NCBI RefSeq assembly: GCF_000334215.1
Contig: NZ_AMQY01000018.1
Coordinates: 62,001 to 126,000 of the forward strand
Source: Vreelandella jeotgali Hwa
GTDB lineage: Bacteria > Pseudomonadota > Gammaproteobacteria > Pseudomonadales > Halomonadaceae
Direction: 5' to 3'
Length of the DNA: 64,000 nucleotides
Shown piece after piece: positions 29,799-39,207 of the stretch. Below the pieces are notes generated by a model that searched no databases, was not told the DNA's origin, and saw only the letters and a program-made list of their open reading frames with translations. The stretch's first letter is position 1. Each line of letters opens with the position of its first letter. The position numbers and the translations under genes are program-made.

Positions 29799-30412
29799 GC
29801 ACCGGGCTGAAAACACGACTGCCCCGCCTGGCTCCGCCGGGCAAACGCATTTGGCTGGCGCTGGCCATCGTTCTGCTCGGCCTACTGCTGGCATGGCTGG
29901 ACCTGTACGATACCCGCGACGCCCCGGGCGACCCCTCGGCGCGAGCCGTTGAACCCGGCCATATCATCGAAAACGCCACCCTTGAGCTTTACGATGACAG
30001 CGGCCAGCTAACCCGGCGCATCACATCACCGGACGTTCGGCATACGCCGCAGCAAAACACGACCCGGCTGGATTCGCCCCACGCCACGCTGATCGATAAT
30101 CAGCAGCGTCAGTGGCACGCCACGGCCAACACGGGGACGCTCGACAGCCAACAGCAGCGCTTGACCCTGGATGGCGAAGCCCGCCTGATAGCACCCGAGG
30201 AAGGCTGGCAGCTCGATACGCAGACGCTGTATTACGATAGCCGGCAGGCGCACGCCTGGAGCTCAACACCGGTGGTCCTGCAGCAGCCGCCACAGCGCAT
30301 GTTCGCCCGGCATATGGATGTCTGGCTGAACACCCAGACACTACGCCTCACGGATAACGTCCGCGGCTACCATCCGCCCCCGGCAGCCACCAACACCGAG
30401 GAAACCCCATGA
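29795..30412 (+). CDS. lptC: LptC, LPS export protein
   Basis: A 205-aa bitopic inner-membrane protein of the Lpt bridge, which passes LPS from LptBFG to LptA. One N-terminal span (IWLALAIVLLGLLLAWLDLY, about residues 19-38) is followed by a beta-jellyroll with ENATLELYDDSGQLTRRITS and the LptA-docking C-terminus. Overlaps kdsC and lptA by 4 bp each, so the set is tightly coupled. Confidence 0.94.
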   Translation: MSTGLKTRLPRLAPPGKRIWLALAIVLLGLLLAWLDLYDTRDAPGDPSARAVEPGHIIENATLELYDDSGQLTRRITSPDVRHTPQQNTTRLDSPHATLIDNQQRQWHATANTGTLDSQQQRLTLDGEARLIAPEEGWQLDTQTLYYDSRQAHAWSSTPVVLQQPPQRMFARHMDVWLNTQTLRLTDNVRGYHPPPAATNTEETP

Positions 30413-30915
30413 CCCTACGCCTGCCCTGTCTTGTTACCGCGGCCCTGCTGGGCCTTGGCATGCTCGGTCCCGGCACCGCCTTGGCGGCGCCGGACGATAC
30501 GGTGGAAGTCGAGGCCGACCGGCTGGACCTGGACCAGCGCGCCGGCACCGCGGTGTATCGCGGCAACGTCCATATCCGCCAGGGAAAGATGCGCCTGCGC
30601 GGTGCGCGGGTCGAAATCCAGCGCAATGATGCCGGCGAGCTGTCCCGCGCCACCGCGTACGGGCAGCGCGCCTGGCTGCGCCACCAACCCGACGGCCAGC
30701 CGCAGCCGATCGAGGGCGAGGCGCGCCGGATCATCTATCACGTCGCCGAGCGTCGCGTGGAACTGATCGACCAGGCCGAACTCAACCAGGGCGGCGATCA
30801 CTTCACCGGCGGCCGGCTGGAATATCTGATCGACAGAGAGGTCGTTCAGGCGCGCTCCGACGTGGAAGGCAGCGACAAACAGCGCATTCACATGACGCTG
30901 GAACCTGAAGAATAA
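30409..30915 (+). CDS. lptA: LptA, periplasmic LPS transport protein
   Basis: A 168-aa periplasmic protein that polymerises into the LPS bridge. The signal peptide ends near ALA-APDD (residue 26). The OstA-like domain has VEVEADRLDLDQRAGTAVYR, GNVHIRQGKMRLRGARVEI and a DHFTGGRLEYLID segment. The following 121-bp gap to lptB shows no clear feature. Confidence 0.94.
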   Translation: MTLRLPCLVTAALLGLGMLGPGTALAAPDDTVEVEADRLDLDQRAGTAVYRGNVHIRQGKMRLRGARVEIQRNDAGELSRATAYGQRAWLRHQPDGQPQPIEGEARRIIYHVAERRVELIDQAELNQGGDHFTGGRLEYLIDREVVQARSDVEGSDKQRIHMTLEPEE

Positions 30916-31036
30916 CCACGCGGGAGCCTGAAAAACCCAACCCGCACCGCGCAAAAACCGCCGGATACGCCGGATCAGGGCAGCGTCAGGACCAACCACC
31001 TGATCCCCCACGGACCCGATAAACAGAGGCCTTACG

Positions 31037-31807
31037 GTGTCTTTTGACGATATCACCGCCGCCGGAGAGCCGGAAGCCCCGGCCAGCACCTTGCACGCCC
31101 GCCATCTGGCCAAAAGCTACAAACGCCGCCAGGTCGTCAAGGACATCAACCTGGATATTGACCAGGGCCGCATTGTCGGGCTGCTGGGCCCCAACGGCGC
31201 CGGCAAGACCACGTCGTTTTACATGATTGTGGGGCTGGTCAAGGCCGATGGCGGCCACATCAGCATCGATGACCAGGACCTGTCCCGGGCACCCATGCAC
31301 GAGCGCGCCCGTGCGGGTATCGGCTACCTCCCCCAGGAGGCTTCGATTTTTCGCAAGCTGTCGGTCGCCGACAACATCATGGCCATCCTGGAAACTCGCG
31401 GGGACCTGAAGCGTCATCAGCGTCAGGCGCGCCTCGAATCGCTGCTCAACGATTTTCATATCACCCACATCCGCGACAACCCGGGCATGAGCCTGTCCGG
31501 CGGCGAACGCCGGCGGGTGGAAATCGCCCGGTCGCTGGCGACCGAGCCTGCCTTCATCCTGCTGGATGAGCCCTTCGCCGGCGTGGACCCCATTTCCGTG
31601 GGCGAAATCAAGACCATTATTCGGGCGCTGCGAGAACGCCATATCGGTGTCCTGATTACCGACCACAACGTGCGCGAAACCCTGGATATCTGCGATACCG
31701 CCTATATCGTGGGTGACGGCCGCATCATTGCCAACGGCGCCCCCGAGAGCATTCTCGACAACCAGCAGGTGCGCGATGTTTACCTGGGCAGCGACTTTCG
31801 CCTGTGA
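31037..31807 (+). CDS. lptB: LptB, ATPase of LPS export
   Basis: A 256-aa ABC ATPase that drives LPS extraction with LptFG. It has Walker [14 protein letters not shown], signature [15 protein letters not shown] and Walker [14 protein letters not shown]. It begins at a GTG (31037) preceded by CAGAGG; the first 18 residues are an extra N-terminal segment before the conserved [17 protein letters not shown]. It ends with Leu-TGA, and this end is tandemly repeated downstream. Confidence 0.95.
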   Translation: MSFDDITAAGEPEAPASTLHARHLAKSYKRRQVVKDINLDIDQGRIVGLLGPNGAGKTTSFYMIVGLVKADGGHISIDDQDLSRAPMHERARAGIGYLPQEASIFRKLSVADNIMAILETRGDLKRHQRQARLESLLNDFHITHIRDNPGMSLSGGERRRVEIARSLATEPAFILLDEPFAGVDPISVGEIKTIIRALRERHIGVLITDHNVRETLDICDTAYIVGDGRIIANGAPESILDNQQVRDVYLGSDFRL

Positions 31808-31861
31808 GTCCGCCTGTGAGTCCGCCTGTGAGTCCGCCTGTGAATCCACCTGTAAACCCGC
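31802..31861. repeat. 12-bp tandem repeat of the lptB stop region
   Basis: The unit CTGTGAGTCCGC occurs three times perfectly (31803-31838, allowing one base for phase), then as CTGTGAATCCAC and CTGTAAACCCGC. The first unit contains the last codon and stop of lptB. Since 12 is a multiple of three, stops at 31805, 31817, 31829, 31841 (TGA) and 31853 (TAA) are all in the lptB frame. The perfect copies suggest a recent expansion. Confidence 0.93.
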
Positions 31862-31910
31862 CTGCGGACCGGCATCTTTAAACCGACACCTGGGCACCAC
31901 CGCTCAAAAG

Positions 31911-31950
31911 CCCGGCAGCCCCCTGCTTGCACCATTCGGGGGCGGGTTTT
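31911..31950 (+). terminator. Possible terminator between lptB and rpoN
   Basis: GCCCCC and GGGGGC (with an outer CCCG/CGGG pairing) enclose a 14-base loop and are followed by GGGTTTTAG. The stem is interrupted, so this may only attenuate transcription into rpoN. Confidence 0.45.
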
Positions 31951-31993
31951 AGGGTGATTTTTCAACCTTCGATGAGTGATTCCGCCGATGGCC

Positions 31994-33403
31994 ATGAAAG
32001 CGTCTCTTCAGCTACGCGTTGGCACTCAGCTCACCATGACGCCGCAGCTCAAGCAGGCCATTGCGCTGCTGCAGCTGTCGACGCTCGACCTGCGTCAGGA
32101 AATTCAGCAGGAACTGGACGCCAACCCCCTGCTGGAACAGGAAGACGAGTTCAGCGAAGAGGCCGCGCCACGCACGCCGGAAGACCGCTGGGCCGAGCAT
32201 ATTCCCCGCGAGCTCACCGTGGACAGCGACTGGTCGGATACCTACCCGGACACGCCGCAAACCGCCGGCAGCGAAGCGCCGGATCTTGACCGTCAGACAG
32301 CCGGCCAGAGCCTGCACGGCCACCTGCTCTGGCAGCTGGCCATGCTGGATCTTACCGCTGACGAGCATGCCATCGCCGAAACCCTGATCGACGCGGTCGA
32401 TGCCAACGGCTATCTGCCGCAAACGCTCGACGACATCAGCGAAGGCTTGACCCCACCGGCAACCGGCGAAGTCAGCCCCGACGCCCGCGAGATGGAAGCG
32501 GTACTACGGCGGCTGCAGCAGTTCGAGCCCACCGGGGTATTCGCCCGCGATCTGGGCGAATGTCTGACTCTGCAGCTGGATGCCCTGCCGGAGACGACGC
32601 CGCAGCTCATGCCGGCTCGCCGGCTGGTGCGGCAGTTTCTCACCGCGCTGGGTCGCGATGACAGCCGCCTGCTCAAGCGCCGCCTGGGGCTCGACGATGC
32701 CGGACTCGAAAACGTGAAAAGGCTGATTCGCAGCCTGGACCCGCGCCCCGGCAACGTTTTTGACAACATCACCGGCAGCCACGTAATTCCCGATCTCATC
32801 ACCTGGCGCAGCGACAGCGGCTGGCAGCTCGACCTGAATCCCGATGCCATCCCCCGACTGCGGATCCAGCCCGACTACGCTGGCCTGGTCAAACGCGCCG
32901 ATAACAGCGACGACAACCGTTTTCTCAAGGACCATCTCCAGCAGGCCCGCTGGCTGATCAAGAGCCTGTCAACGCGCAATGACACCCTGCTGCGAGTCGG
33001 TCGCGAGATTGTCGCCCGCCAGCTGGATTTCCTCGACCACGGGGAAGAAGCCATGCAGCCCCTGGTGCTTGCCGATATTGCCGCCGCCGTGGAGATGCAC
33101 GAGTCGACGATTTCCCGGGTCACCACGCAAAAATACCTGCATACGCCACGCGGGGTCTTCGAGCTAAAGTACTTCTTCTCGCGCCAGCTGGGCAGCACCG
33201 ACGCGACCTCGCAATCCAGCACCGCCATCCGCGCGCGGATCAAGAAGCTGGTAAAACAGGAATCTCCCGACAAGCCGATTTCCGACAGCCGCCTGACCAC
33301 GCTGCTCGGCGCCGAGGGGGTTCACGTCGCCCGCCGTACCGTGGCCAAATACCGCGAAGCGCTGGGTATTCCGGCCACCAGCGAACGCCGCCGCCGCCGC
33401 TAG
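31994..33403 (+). CDS. rpoN: RpoN, RNA polymerase sigma-54 factor
   Basis: The alternative sigma factor for -24/-12 promoters that need AAA+ activators. The 469-aa protein has the Gln/Leu-rich region I (MKASLQLRVGTQLTMTPQLK, LLQLSTLDLRQEIQQELDAN), an acidic region II, the core-binding and helix-turn-helix region III (MHESTISRVTTQKYLHTPRG) and the C-terminal RpoN box (ARRTVAKYREALGI). The start at 31994 is chosen by homology; ATG 31988 adds two residues. The ribosome site is weak. Confidence 0.96.
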   Translation: MKASLQLRVGTQLTMTPQLKQAIALLQLSTLDLRQEIQQELDANPLLEQEDEFSEEAAPRTPEDRWAEHIPRELTVDSDWSDTYPDTPQTAGSEAPDLDRQTAGQSLHGHLLWQLAMLDLTADEHAIAETLIDAVDANGYLPQTLDDISEGLTPPATGEVSPDAREMEAVLRRLQQFEPTGVFARDLGECLTLQLDALPETTPQLMPARRLVRQFLTALGRDDSRLLKRRLGLDDAGLENVKRLIRSLDPRPGNVFDNITGSHVIPDLITWRSDSGWQLDLNPDAIPRLRIQPDYAGLVKRADNSDDNRFLKDHLQQARWLIKSLSTRNDTLLRVGREIVARQLDFLDHGEEAMQPLVLADIAAAVEMHESTISRVTTQKYLHTPRGVFELKYFFSRQLGSTDATSQSSTAIRARIKKLVKQESPDKPISDSRLTTLLGAEGVHVARRTVAKYREALGIPATSERRRRR

Positions 33404-33425
33404 CCAACGAAACTCGCTCCGGGGG

Positions 33426-33454
33426 CTTTGTTTGCCGGCCAAAAGGGTTACAAT
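33426..33454 (+). promoter_or_regulatory. Weak promoter candidate for hpf
   Basis: TACAAT (33449-33454) lies 17 bp after CTTTGT (33426-33431). The -35 is poor, so support is limited. Confidence 0.3.
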
Positions 33455-33461
33455 CAAATTG

Positions 33462-33491
33462 CATCAAGTCGGATAACATCGAGTCGGATAA
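33462..33491. repeat. Two-unit 15-bp repeat before hpf
   Basis: CATCAAGTCGGATAA and CATCGAGTCGGATAA are direct tandem copies with one difference. The second runs into the hpf ribosome site AAGGAG. Confidence 0.75.
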
Positions 33492-33502
33492 GGAGAATGT
33501 CC

Positions 33503-33811
33503 ATGCAAGTCAACATCACCGGCAAGAACCTGGAACTGACTGAAGCCTTGCGTGACTATGTCAATGAAAAGCTCGCCCGCGTCGAGCGCCACTACGACAA
33601 TATTACCACCGTGCAAGTCACCTTATCCGTGGAGAAGGAACGCCAGCACGCCGCCTGCACCATGCACGCCGCAGGCGCCGAACTGCACGCTGAAGCGACC
33701 AGTGACGATATGTATGCCGCGATTGACGCCCTGGCGGACAAGCTCGACCGTCAGCTGGTCAAACACAAGGAAAAAGCCCAGGCGCGCGCCCAGGGCGCCG
33801 GCGCACGTTAA
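33503..33811 (+). CDS. hpf: HPF, short-form ribosome hibernation factor
   Basis: A 102-aa protein that binds the 30S subunit and promotes ribosome dimerisation in stationary phase. It starts MQVNITGKNLELTEALRDYV, has ATSDDMYAAIDALADKLDRQ and ends in an Ala/Arg-rich tail. The start at 33503 has AGGAG 7 bases upstream; the ATG at 33497 is too close to the site. It lies in the rpoN-hpf-ptsN cluster typical of gammaproteobacteria. Confidence 0.95.
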   Translation: MQVNITGKNLELTEALRDYVNEKLARVERHYDNITTVQVTLSVEKERQHAACTMHAAGAELHAEATSDDMYAAIDALADKLDRQLVKHKEKAQARAQGAGAR

Positions 33812-33816
33812 GCCCG

Positions 33817-34287
33817 ATGACGCTGGAAGCCATCCTCCCCCCGGAGCGGGTACTCTACGACGTTCCCGGGGGCAGTAAAAAAAGGGTGCTGGAATTCTTC
33901 AGCACCTTCATCGCCCAGAATATTCCCAGCCTGGATAGCCAGGAAGTTTTCAGCCGCCTGATCAGCCGTGAAAAGCTCGGCAGTACGGGCATCGGTAACG
34001 GCGTGGCGATTCCCCACGCTCGCAGCCCGCATTGCCAGGCGCCCATCGCCGGCTTTCTCAAACTGGCCGAAGCCGTTGACTTCGATGCCATCGACGGCGA
34101 TCCGGTGGATCTGGTGTTTGTGCTGCTGGTCCCCGAACAGGCCGATGACAACCATCTGGCACTGCTGGGTCAGGTCGCGCTGATCATGAACGACGGCGAG
34201 ACCCGCACGCAGCTGCGCCGGGCACAAAGCCAGCGCGAGCTGCTCGAGCTGATTACCGCCAGCATCCGCGAGCAGCCCCGGGCCTGA
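33817..34287 (+). CDS. ptsN: PtsN, EIIA(Ntr) of the nitrogen PTS
   Basis: A 156-aa EIIA-type phosphocarrier with a regulatory role in nitrogen, potassium and envelope control. The phospho-acceptor His lies in GNGVAIPHARSPHC near residue 68. The C-terminal part has ALLGQVALIMNDGETRTQLR. It follows hpf by 5 bp and precedes rapZ, and receives phosphate from NPr encoded two genes on. Confidence 0.95.
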   Translation: MTLEAILPPERVLYDVPGGSKKRVLEFFSTFIAQNIPSLDSQEVFSRLISREKLGSTGIGNGVAIPHARSPHCQAPIAGFLKLAEAVDFDAIDGDPVDLVFVLLVPEQADDNHLALLGQVALIMNDGETRTQLRRAQSQRELLELITASIREQPRA

Positions 34288-34328
34288 CGTACCCCGAGCG
34301 CCGGCGCTGTCCCTCCAGGAGACATGCC

Positions 34329-35246
34329 ATGCAACTGGTCATCATCAGCGGTCGTTCCGGCTCGGGCAAATCCATTGTCCTCCAGGCGCTGGAAGATCTC
34401 GGCTATTACGCTATTGACAACCTGCCGGCCATGCTGCTGGGCTCGCTGGTGGAAGAGCTTCACGACCAGACCGGCCGCACCCACCTGGCGGTGAGCATCG
34501 ATGCGCGCAACCTTCCCGGGGCGCTGGAGCGTCTGCCCGCGCTGCTCGACGACCTCAAGGCTCGCGACATCAATTTTCATGTCGTCTATCTGACCAGCGA
34601 TGCGCGCATTCTGCTGGAACGCTATTCGGCCACGCGCCGTCGACATCCGCTCACCCGGGATAGCGGTATCACGCTCGAAGAAGCCATCGCCAAGGAAGAA
34701 GACACCCTCAGCGATGTGCGCGACCTGGCAGACCTGACCATCGACACCTCGCGGCTATCGGTACACGACCTGCGCAAGCGCATCGCCGACCAGGTGGCCC
34801 ACCGCCGCCGCGACCAGCTAACGCTCACCGTGGAATCGTTCGGCTACAAGCGCGGCGTTCCCCTGGATGCCGACCTGGTATTCGATGCACGCTGCCTGCC
34901 CAACCCCTATTGGGACCCGGCGCTGCGTGCGCTGACCGGGCGCGACGCCGATATCCAGGCGTTTCTGGGCAGCTATCCTATCGTCGATGACATGTGCCAC
35001 GACATACACGACTGGCTGCGTCGCTGGCTGCCGGCCTATCTCAACAGCCAGCGCAGCTATATCACCATCGCCATCGGCTGTACCGGCGGCCAGCACCGCT
35101 CGGTCTATCTGGCCGAGGAGCTGGGCCAGCGACTGCTGGATACCATCCAGGACGTTCAGGTACGCCACCGCGAGCTGTCGGTACAGTATCGCTGCTCGGC
35201 CGACGCCGACGATAACGAACGCAACAGCGCCACGAATCCGGCATAG
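34329..35246 (+). CDS. rapZ: RapZ, RNase adaptor and nucleotide-binding protein
   Basis: A 305-aa P-loop protein. In E. coli RapZ senses glucosamine-6-phosphate and guides RNase E to the small RNA GlmZ, controlling glmS. Walker A is SGRSGSGKSIVLQALEDLGY, then YYAIDNLPAML, and the conserved C-terminal block CTGGQHRSVYLAEELG. CCAGGAGA precedes the ATG. Placement between ptsN and npr is conserved. Whether a GlmZ-like RNA exists in this organism is not shown here. Confidence 0.95.
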   Translation: MQLVIISGRSGSGKSIVLQALEDLGYYAIDNLPAMLLGSLVEELHDQTGRTHLAVSIDARNLPGALERLPALLDDLKARDINFHVVYLTSDARILLERYSATRRRHPLTRDSGITLEEAIAKEEDTLSDVRDLADLTIDTSRLSVHDLRKRIADQVAHRRRDQLTLTVESFGYKRGVPLDADLVFDARCLPNPYWDPALRALTGRDADIQAFLGSYPIVDDMCHDIHDWLRRWLPAYLNSQRSYITIAIGCTGGQHRSVYLAEELGQRLLDTIQDVQVRHRELSVQYRCSADADDNERNSATNPA

Positions 35247-35339
35247 CAACGGCGCGCACCCGACAACAAGCCTGACATCATCACGATGCCGCCATCGCCA
35301 CGCCATCCCAGGACTTCGCTATCACGACAAGGAACCCGC

Positions 35340-35609
35340 GTGCCCTGTAAAACCCTGACCCTGACCAACCGGCGTGGCCTCCACGCCCGCGCGGCCACCA
35401 AACTGGTTGCCTGCTGCCAGCCGTTTGCTGCCGGGGTGCATGTGTACAAGGGCAGCCAGAAGGCCGATGCGTCCAACATCATGTCGCTGCTGATACTCGC
35501 CGCGCCCCGTGGCACCGAACTGACGGTACACGCCGACGGCGAAGACGCCGACCAGGCGCTTGACGCCGTCGAAGCGCTGTTTACCGCCCGCTTTCACGAA
35601 GACGATTAG
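35340..35609 (+). CDS. ptsO: NPr, HPr-like phosphocarrier of the nitrogen PTS
   Basis: An 89-aa HPr-fold protein that passes phosphate from EI(Ntr) to PtsN. The phospho-His motif is NRRGLHARAATKLV, and a KADASNIMSLLIL segment follows. The start is the GTG at 35340, eight bases after AAGGA, which gives the family length; the longer frame from 35286 lacks similarity. It ends the kdsD-to-npr gene run. Confidence 0.93.
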   Translation: MPCKTLTLTNRRGLHARAATKLVACCQPFAAGVHVYKGSQKADASNIMSLLILAAPRGTELTVHADGEDADQALDAVEALFTARFHEDD

Positions 35610-35647
35610 ATCACTGAACCCGACCGATACCCGGCCGGTCTCAGGGG

Positions 35648-35690
35648 TTGGCCGTTCAACGCTTGCCCGTTCAACATTTACCCAGCGACC
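35648..35690. repeat. Short 15-bp tandem repeat after npr
   Basis: TTGGCCGTTCAACGC and TTGCCCGTTCAACAT, then a weaker third unit, lie between convergent npr and pmbA. The rest of the 132-bp gap shows no clear terminator. Confidence 0.6.
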
Positions 35691-35741
35691 CAAGCGTCGG
35701 CGTGGCGGCGGGCATTGACGATCCCGACCGCCGCGCCCGCA

Positions 35742-37082
35742 TCAGTCACCCGCCACGGTCATACCGTCAATCAGCCAGCTGCCGGTGTGAATACTGCCAC
35801 GAGTATCCAGGTCGTCGCCTATGCCGATCAGGTTGGCGAACATCTGCTCCAGATTACCGGCGATGGTGAATTCCTCGACCGGATACTGCACCTTGCCGTT
35901 CTCTACCCAGAAGCCCGAAGCCCCTCGGGAATAGTCGCCGGTCACGCCGTTCACGCCCTGCCCCATGAGCTCGGTGACCCAGACGCCACGATCCATCCGC
36001 TGCAACAGTGCCTCTACCGGCTCCTGCGGCGCATCGATGCGCAGATTGCGCGCACCGCCGGCGTTGCCGGTGGTCTCCATTTCCAGCCGGCGGGCGCTGT
36101 ACGCGGACAGCATGTAGCTCGCGATTGTGCCCCGATTGATAAAGCGGTTGTTGCGCGTTTGCACGCCGTCACCGTCAAACGGCGAGCTGGCCATGGCGCC
36201 GCGTTCCATGGGGCGCTCTTCCAGGCTGAACCACTGGGGAAACAACGGCGTATTCAGCCGCTCGCAAAGAAACGAGGCCTGACGATAGAGCGCCCCGCCG
36301 GCCAGCGCACCCATCAGGTGCCCGACCAGCCCGCCGGCCAACGACGGATCGAACAGCACCGGGAAAGTCCCGGTTGCCGGGCGGCGAGCCCCCAGGCGAC
36401 GCAGCGTTCTGCGCGCGGCCTCACGCCCCACCTCGGCCGGCGCGCGCAGCGCCTCGGGGTCGCGCGCCGAGGTATAGTCAAAATCCCGCTGCATGCCCTG
36501 GCCATCCTCGGCAATCAGCAGGCACGACAGCCCGTGATGGCTGCCCTTCTGTGAGCCGACAAAGCCGTGGCTGTTGGCGTAGACACGAACCCCTTCGCCG
36601 GTAGACAGCGTCGCGCCTTCCGACTGGGTAATACCGGCCACATCGCGGCCCGCCTGCTCGCACTCCAGCGCCAGCGTTGTTGCCTCTTCGGTGGACAGCG
36701 CCCAGGGGTGATGGACATCCAGATCGGGGACGTCGCGCGCCATCAGGTCGGCATCCGCCAGCCCCGACGCGGCGTCCTCGCCGGTATAGCGAGCAATGGA
36801 CAGCGCCCGCTCCACCGTCGCGCGGATGGAATCCTCACCGGCATCGGTCGACGAGGCGCTACCCTTGCGCTGCCCCACGTAGACCGTCACGGCGATGCCC
36901 TGGTCCCGGGATAGCTCCACGGTTTCGACTTCTCCCAGGCGTACGCTGACTTCCACCCCCTGATCGACGCTGGCTCCCACTTCGGCAGCGTCAGCGCCCT
37001 GGCTGACGGCCAGCGCCAGCGCCTGTTGCGCACGGGATACCAGCCGCTCCTGCTGCGCCCGGGCATCAAATGCCTGTGCCAT
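35742..37082 (-). CDS. pmbA: PmbA (TldE), metalloprotease partner of TldD
   Basis: A 446-aa member of the TldD/PmbA family; the TldD-TldE heterodimer degrades unfolded peptides and matures microcin-type peptides, but only TldD carries the metal site. Motifs include GIAVTVYVGQRKGSASSTD, FDPSLAGGLVGHLMGALAGG and the C-terminal GSIHTGSWLIDGMTVAGD. The start at 37082 has AGGAGG at the right distance. It diverges from darP, with tldD just beyond. Confidence 0.95.
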   Translation of the reverse strand: MAQAFDARAQQERLVSRAQQALALAVSQGADAAEVGASVDQGVEVSVRLGEVETVELSRDQGIAVTVYVGQRKGSASSTDAGEDSIRATVERALSIARYTGEDAASGLADADLMARDVPDLDVHHPWALSTEEATTLALECEQAGRDVAGITQSEGATLSTGEGVRVYANSHGFVGSQKGSHHGLSCLLIAEDGQGMQRDFDYTSARDPEALRAPAEVGREAARRTLRRLGARRPATGTFPVLFDPSLAGGLVGHLMGALAGGALYRQASFLCERLNTPLFPQWFSLEERPMERGAMASSPFDGDGVQTRNNRFINRGTIASYMLSAYSARRLEMETTGNAGGARNLRIDAPQEPVEALLQRMDRGVWVTELMGQGVNGVTGDYSRGASGFWVENGKVQYPVEEFTIAGNLEQMFANLIGIGDDLDTRGSIHTGSWLIDGMTVAGD

Positions 37083-37150
37083 AATGGCCTCCTGTTGCGC
37101 TTGCCCGACCGGCAAGCCCTGTGAATTCGTGTGGTCTGAAAGACTTACGC

Positions 37151-37156
37151 TATACT
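37151..37156 (+). promoter_or_regulatory. Possible -10 box of darP
   Basis: TATACT lies about 85 bases upstream of darP in the divergent pmbA-darP spacer. No good -35 is seen at 16-18 bp. Confidence 0.3.
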
Positions 37157-37175
37157 GGCGCCGACTTGAACCTTC

Positions 37176-37223
37176 AACGCGTCACTCCATGAACGCGTCA
37201 CCCCATGAACCTGCCTCTCCATA
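37176..37223. repeat. 16-bp tandem repeat in the darP leader
   Basis: AACGCGTCACTCCATG and AACGCGTCACCCCATG are near-perfect copies, followed by a degenerate third unit. Each of the first two carries an ATG, neither with a long open frame. The array ends 13 bases before the darP start. Confidence 0.8.
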
Positions 37224-37236
37224 AAAGAGTATTTCC

Positions 37237-37755
37237 ATGGCAAAAAAGACTCCCGCACCGGCGGACGACTCCGCCGGCGACCGTCCCAGCAAGTCGCAGC
37301 GAAAACGCGACATGCACGAACTCCAGGCGCTGGGGGAAACCCTGATCGCCATGAAACCCGGCGAGCGTGCCCGCTTTACGCTGTCCGACGACCTGCAGCA
37401 CGCCATTGACGAGACTGCGCGCATTACCTCCCGGGAAGCCCGGCGCCGACACATGCAGTACGTTGGCAAGCTGATGCGCAAGGAAGACCTGCCCGCAATT
37501 CGGGCCGGCTTCGAGGCCATCGAGCAGGAACGGGTTCAGCGTGACCATGCCTTTCACCGGCTGGAAAAATGGCGCGACCGCCTGATCGACGAAGGCGACG
37601 ATGCCGTTACCGAGTACCTGCGGGAACACCCCGACGCCGAAAGTCAGGCGCTGCGCCAGCTGGTGCGTAACGCCCGGCGCGAACGCGACCGGCAAAAACC
37701 GCCGACCAGCGCACGCAAACTGTTCAAGTACCTGCGCGACAACCGGACGCCGTAG
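37237..37755 (+). CDS. darP: DarP (YjgA, DUF615), 50S ribosome biogenesis factor
   Basis: A 172-aa basic, helical DUF615 protein. YjgA/DarP binds late 50S assembly intermediates in E. coli. It starts with a polar tail and has SKSQRKRDMHELQALGETLI, the segment ITSREARRRHMQYVGKLMRK and the C-terminal SARKLFKYLRD. It is commonly found beside pmbA, as here. tldD follows convergently 12 bp away. Confidence 0.93.
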   Translation: MAKKTPAPADDSAGDRPSKSQRKRDMHELQALGETLIAMKPGERARFTLSDDLQHAIDETARITSREARRRHMQYVGKLMRKEDLPAIRAGFEAIEQERVQRDHAFHRLEKWRDRLIDEGDDAVTEYLREHPDAESQALRQLVRNARRERDRQKPPTSARKLFKYLRDNRTP

Positions 37756-37767
37756 CGCCCGATCGAA

Positions 37768-39207
37768 TCACGACTGCGTGCCGCCGACGGTCAGCTCATC
37801 CAGCTTCATGGTGGGCTGGCCCACGCCCACGGGCACGCCCTGACCTTCCTTGCCGCACACGCCGATGCCCGGATCCACGTCCATGTCGTGACCGATCATG
37901 GACACCTGGCCCATGGCCTCGGGGCCGTTGCCGATCAGCGTGGCGCCCTTTACCGGCGCGGTAATCACGCCGTCCTCGATGAGATAGGCCTCGCTGGCCG
38001 AGAAGACAAACTTGCCCGAGGTAATATCGACCTGGCCGCCGCCAAAACTCACCGCGTACAGGCCACGCCTGACGCTTTTGATGATGTCATCGGGTTCGTC
38101 CTGGCCGGGCATCATCAGCGTGTTGGTCATCCGCGGCATGGGCATGTGCGCATAGGACTCGCGGCGCGCGTTGCCGGTGGGCGCCATGCCCATCAGCCGG
38201 GCGTTGAGCTTGTCCTGCATGTAGCCGGTGAGAATCCCGTCCTCGATCAGCGGCGTACGCTGCCCCGGCGTGCCCTCGTCGTCGACGCTCAGCGAACCGC
38301 GACGGTCGGCCAGAGTGGCGTCGTCGACCACGGTGACCCCCTTTGACGCCACCTGCTGCCCCATGCGGCCGGCAAACGCCGAGCTGCCCTTGCGGTTGAA
38401 ATCGCCTTCCAGCCCGTGGCCCACGGCTTCATGGAGCAGAATACCCGGCCAGCCGGCGCCCAGCACAACGGGCATCTGCCCCGCCGGCGCGTCGACCGCC
38501 TCAAGGTTGACCAGCGCCTGGCGCACCGCCTCCCGGGCATAGCGCTCGGCCACACCGGCATCGCGCAGCTGCGCCATGGAGTAGCGTCCGCCGCCGCCGG
38601 CGCTGCCGCGCTCGCGGCGGCCGTTATGGACCGCAATCACGCTGACGTTAAAACGCACCAGCGGCCGAATATCCGCCGCCAGGGTGCCGTCGCTGGCACG
38701 CACCAGCACCACCTCATGGGTCCCCGACAGCGACGCACTGACCTGGCTGACGCGCGAATCGGCCGAACGCGCCACGCGATCGGCCAGCTTGAGCATGGCG
38801 ACCTTGTCTTCGGCGCTCAGGCCGTTGAGCGGATCGATGCCCGCATAGCTCGCCGCCACGCTCACCGGACTGACGGCCTGGCCGTGACGGCGGGTGCCGC
38901 TGCGCACAATGCCCGCAGCGGTTTTGCCGGTATCCGCCAGCGCATCGGCGCTTATCTGGTTGGAATAGGCAAAGCCGGTTTTCTCGCCGGAAAGCGCCCG
39001 CACGCCGACGCCGCCGTCGATGTTGTAGCTGGCGTCCTTGACCTCGCCGTCCTCGAGTATCCAGCCTTCCTGCCAGGTACGTTGAAAATACAGGTCGGCA
39101 TAGTCGATCCCGGCCCCCATGGCATGGGACAACCCGGTATCCAGGCTGTCCATATCCAGCCCGCCGGGGGTAAGTAACATTGAAGCTGCCTGGTCAAGCT
39201 GCGTCAT
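37768..39207 (-). CDS. tldD: TldD, zinc metalloprotease
   Basis: The 479-aa catalytic partner of PmbA/TldE. The metal-binding motif [18 protein letters not shown] is clear near residue 262, with [20 protein letters not shown] and [20 protein letters not shown] after it. Its start overlaps the yhdP stop by 4 bp, so it ends the mreBCD-rng-yhdP-tldD transcript. Confidence 0.96.
   Translation of the reverse strand: MTQLDQAASMLLTPGGLDMDSLDTGLSHAMGAGIDYADLYFQRTWQEGWILEDGEVKDASYNIDGGVGVRALSGEKTGFAYSNQISADALADTGKTAAGIVRSGTRRHGQAVSPVSVAASYAGIDPLNGLSAEDKVAMLKLADRVARSADSRVSQVSASLSGTHEVVLVRASDGTLAADIRPLVRFNVSVIAVHNGRRERGSAGGGGRYSMAQLRDAGVAERYAREAVRQALVNLEAVDAPAGQMPVVLGAGWPGILLHEAVGHGLEGDFNRKGSSAFAGRMGQQVASKGVTVVDDATLADRRGSLSVDDEGTPGQRTPLIEDGILTGYMQDKLNARLMGMAPTGNARRESYAHMPMPRMTNTLMMPGQDEPDDIIKSVRRGLYAVSFGGGQVDITSGKFVFSASEAYLIEDGVITAPVKGATLIGNGPEAMGQVSMIGHDMDVDPGIGVCGKEGQGVPVGVGQPTMKLDELTVGGTQS

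Noticed and set aside
31780..31995. Open frames with THRR or DSQA peptide repeats on the minus strand
   Set aside because: Direct translation of the 12-bp lptB-end repeat, with no gene-like features.
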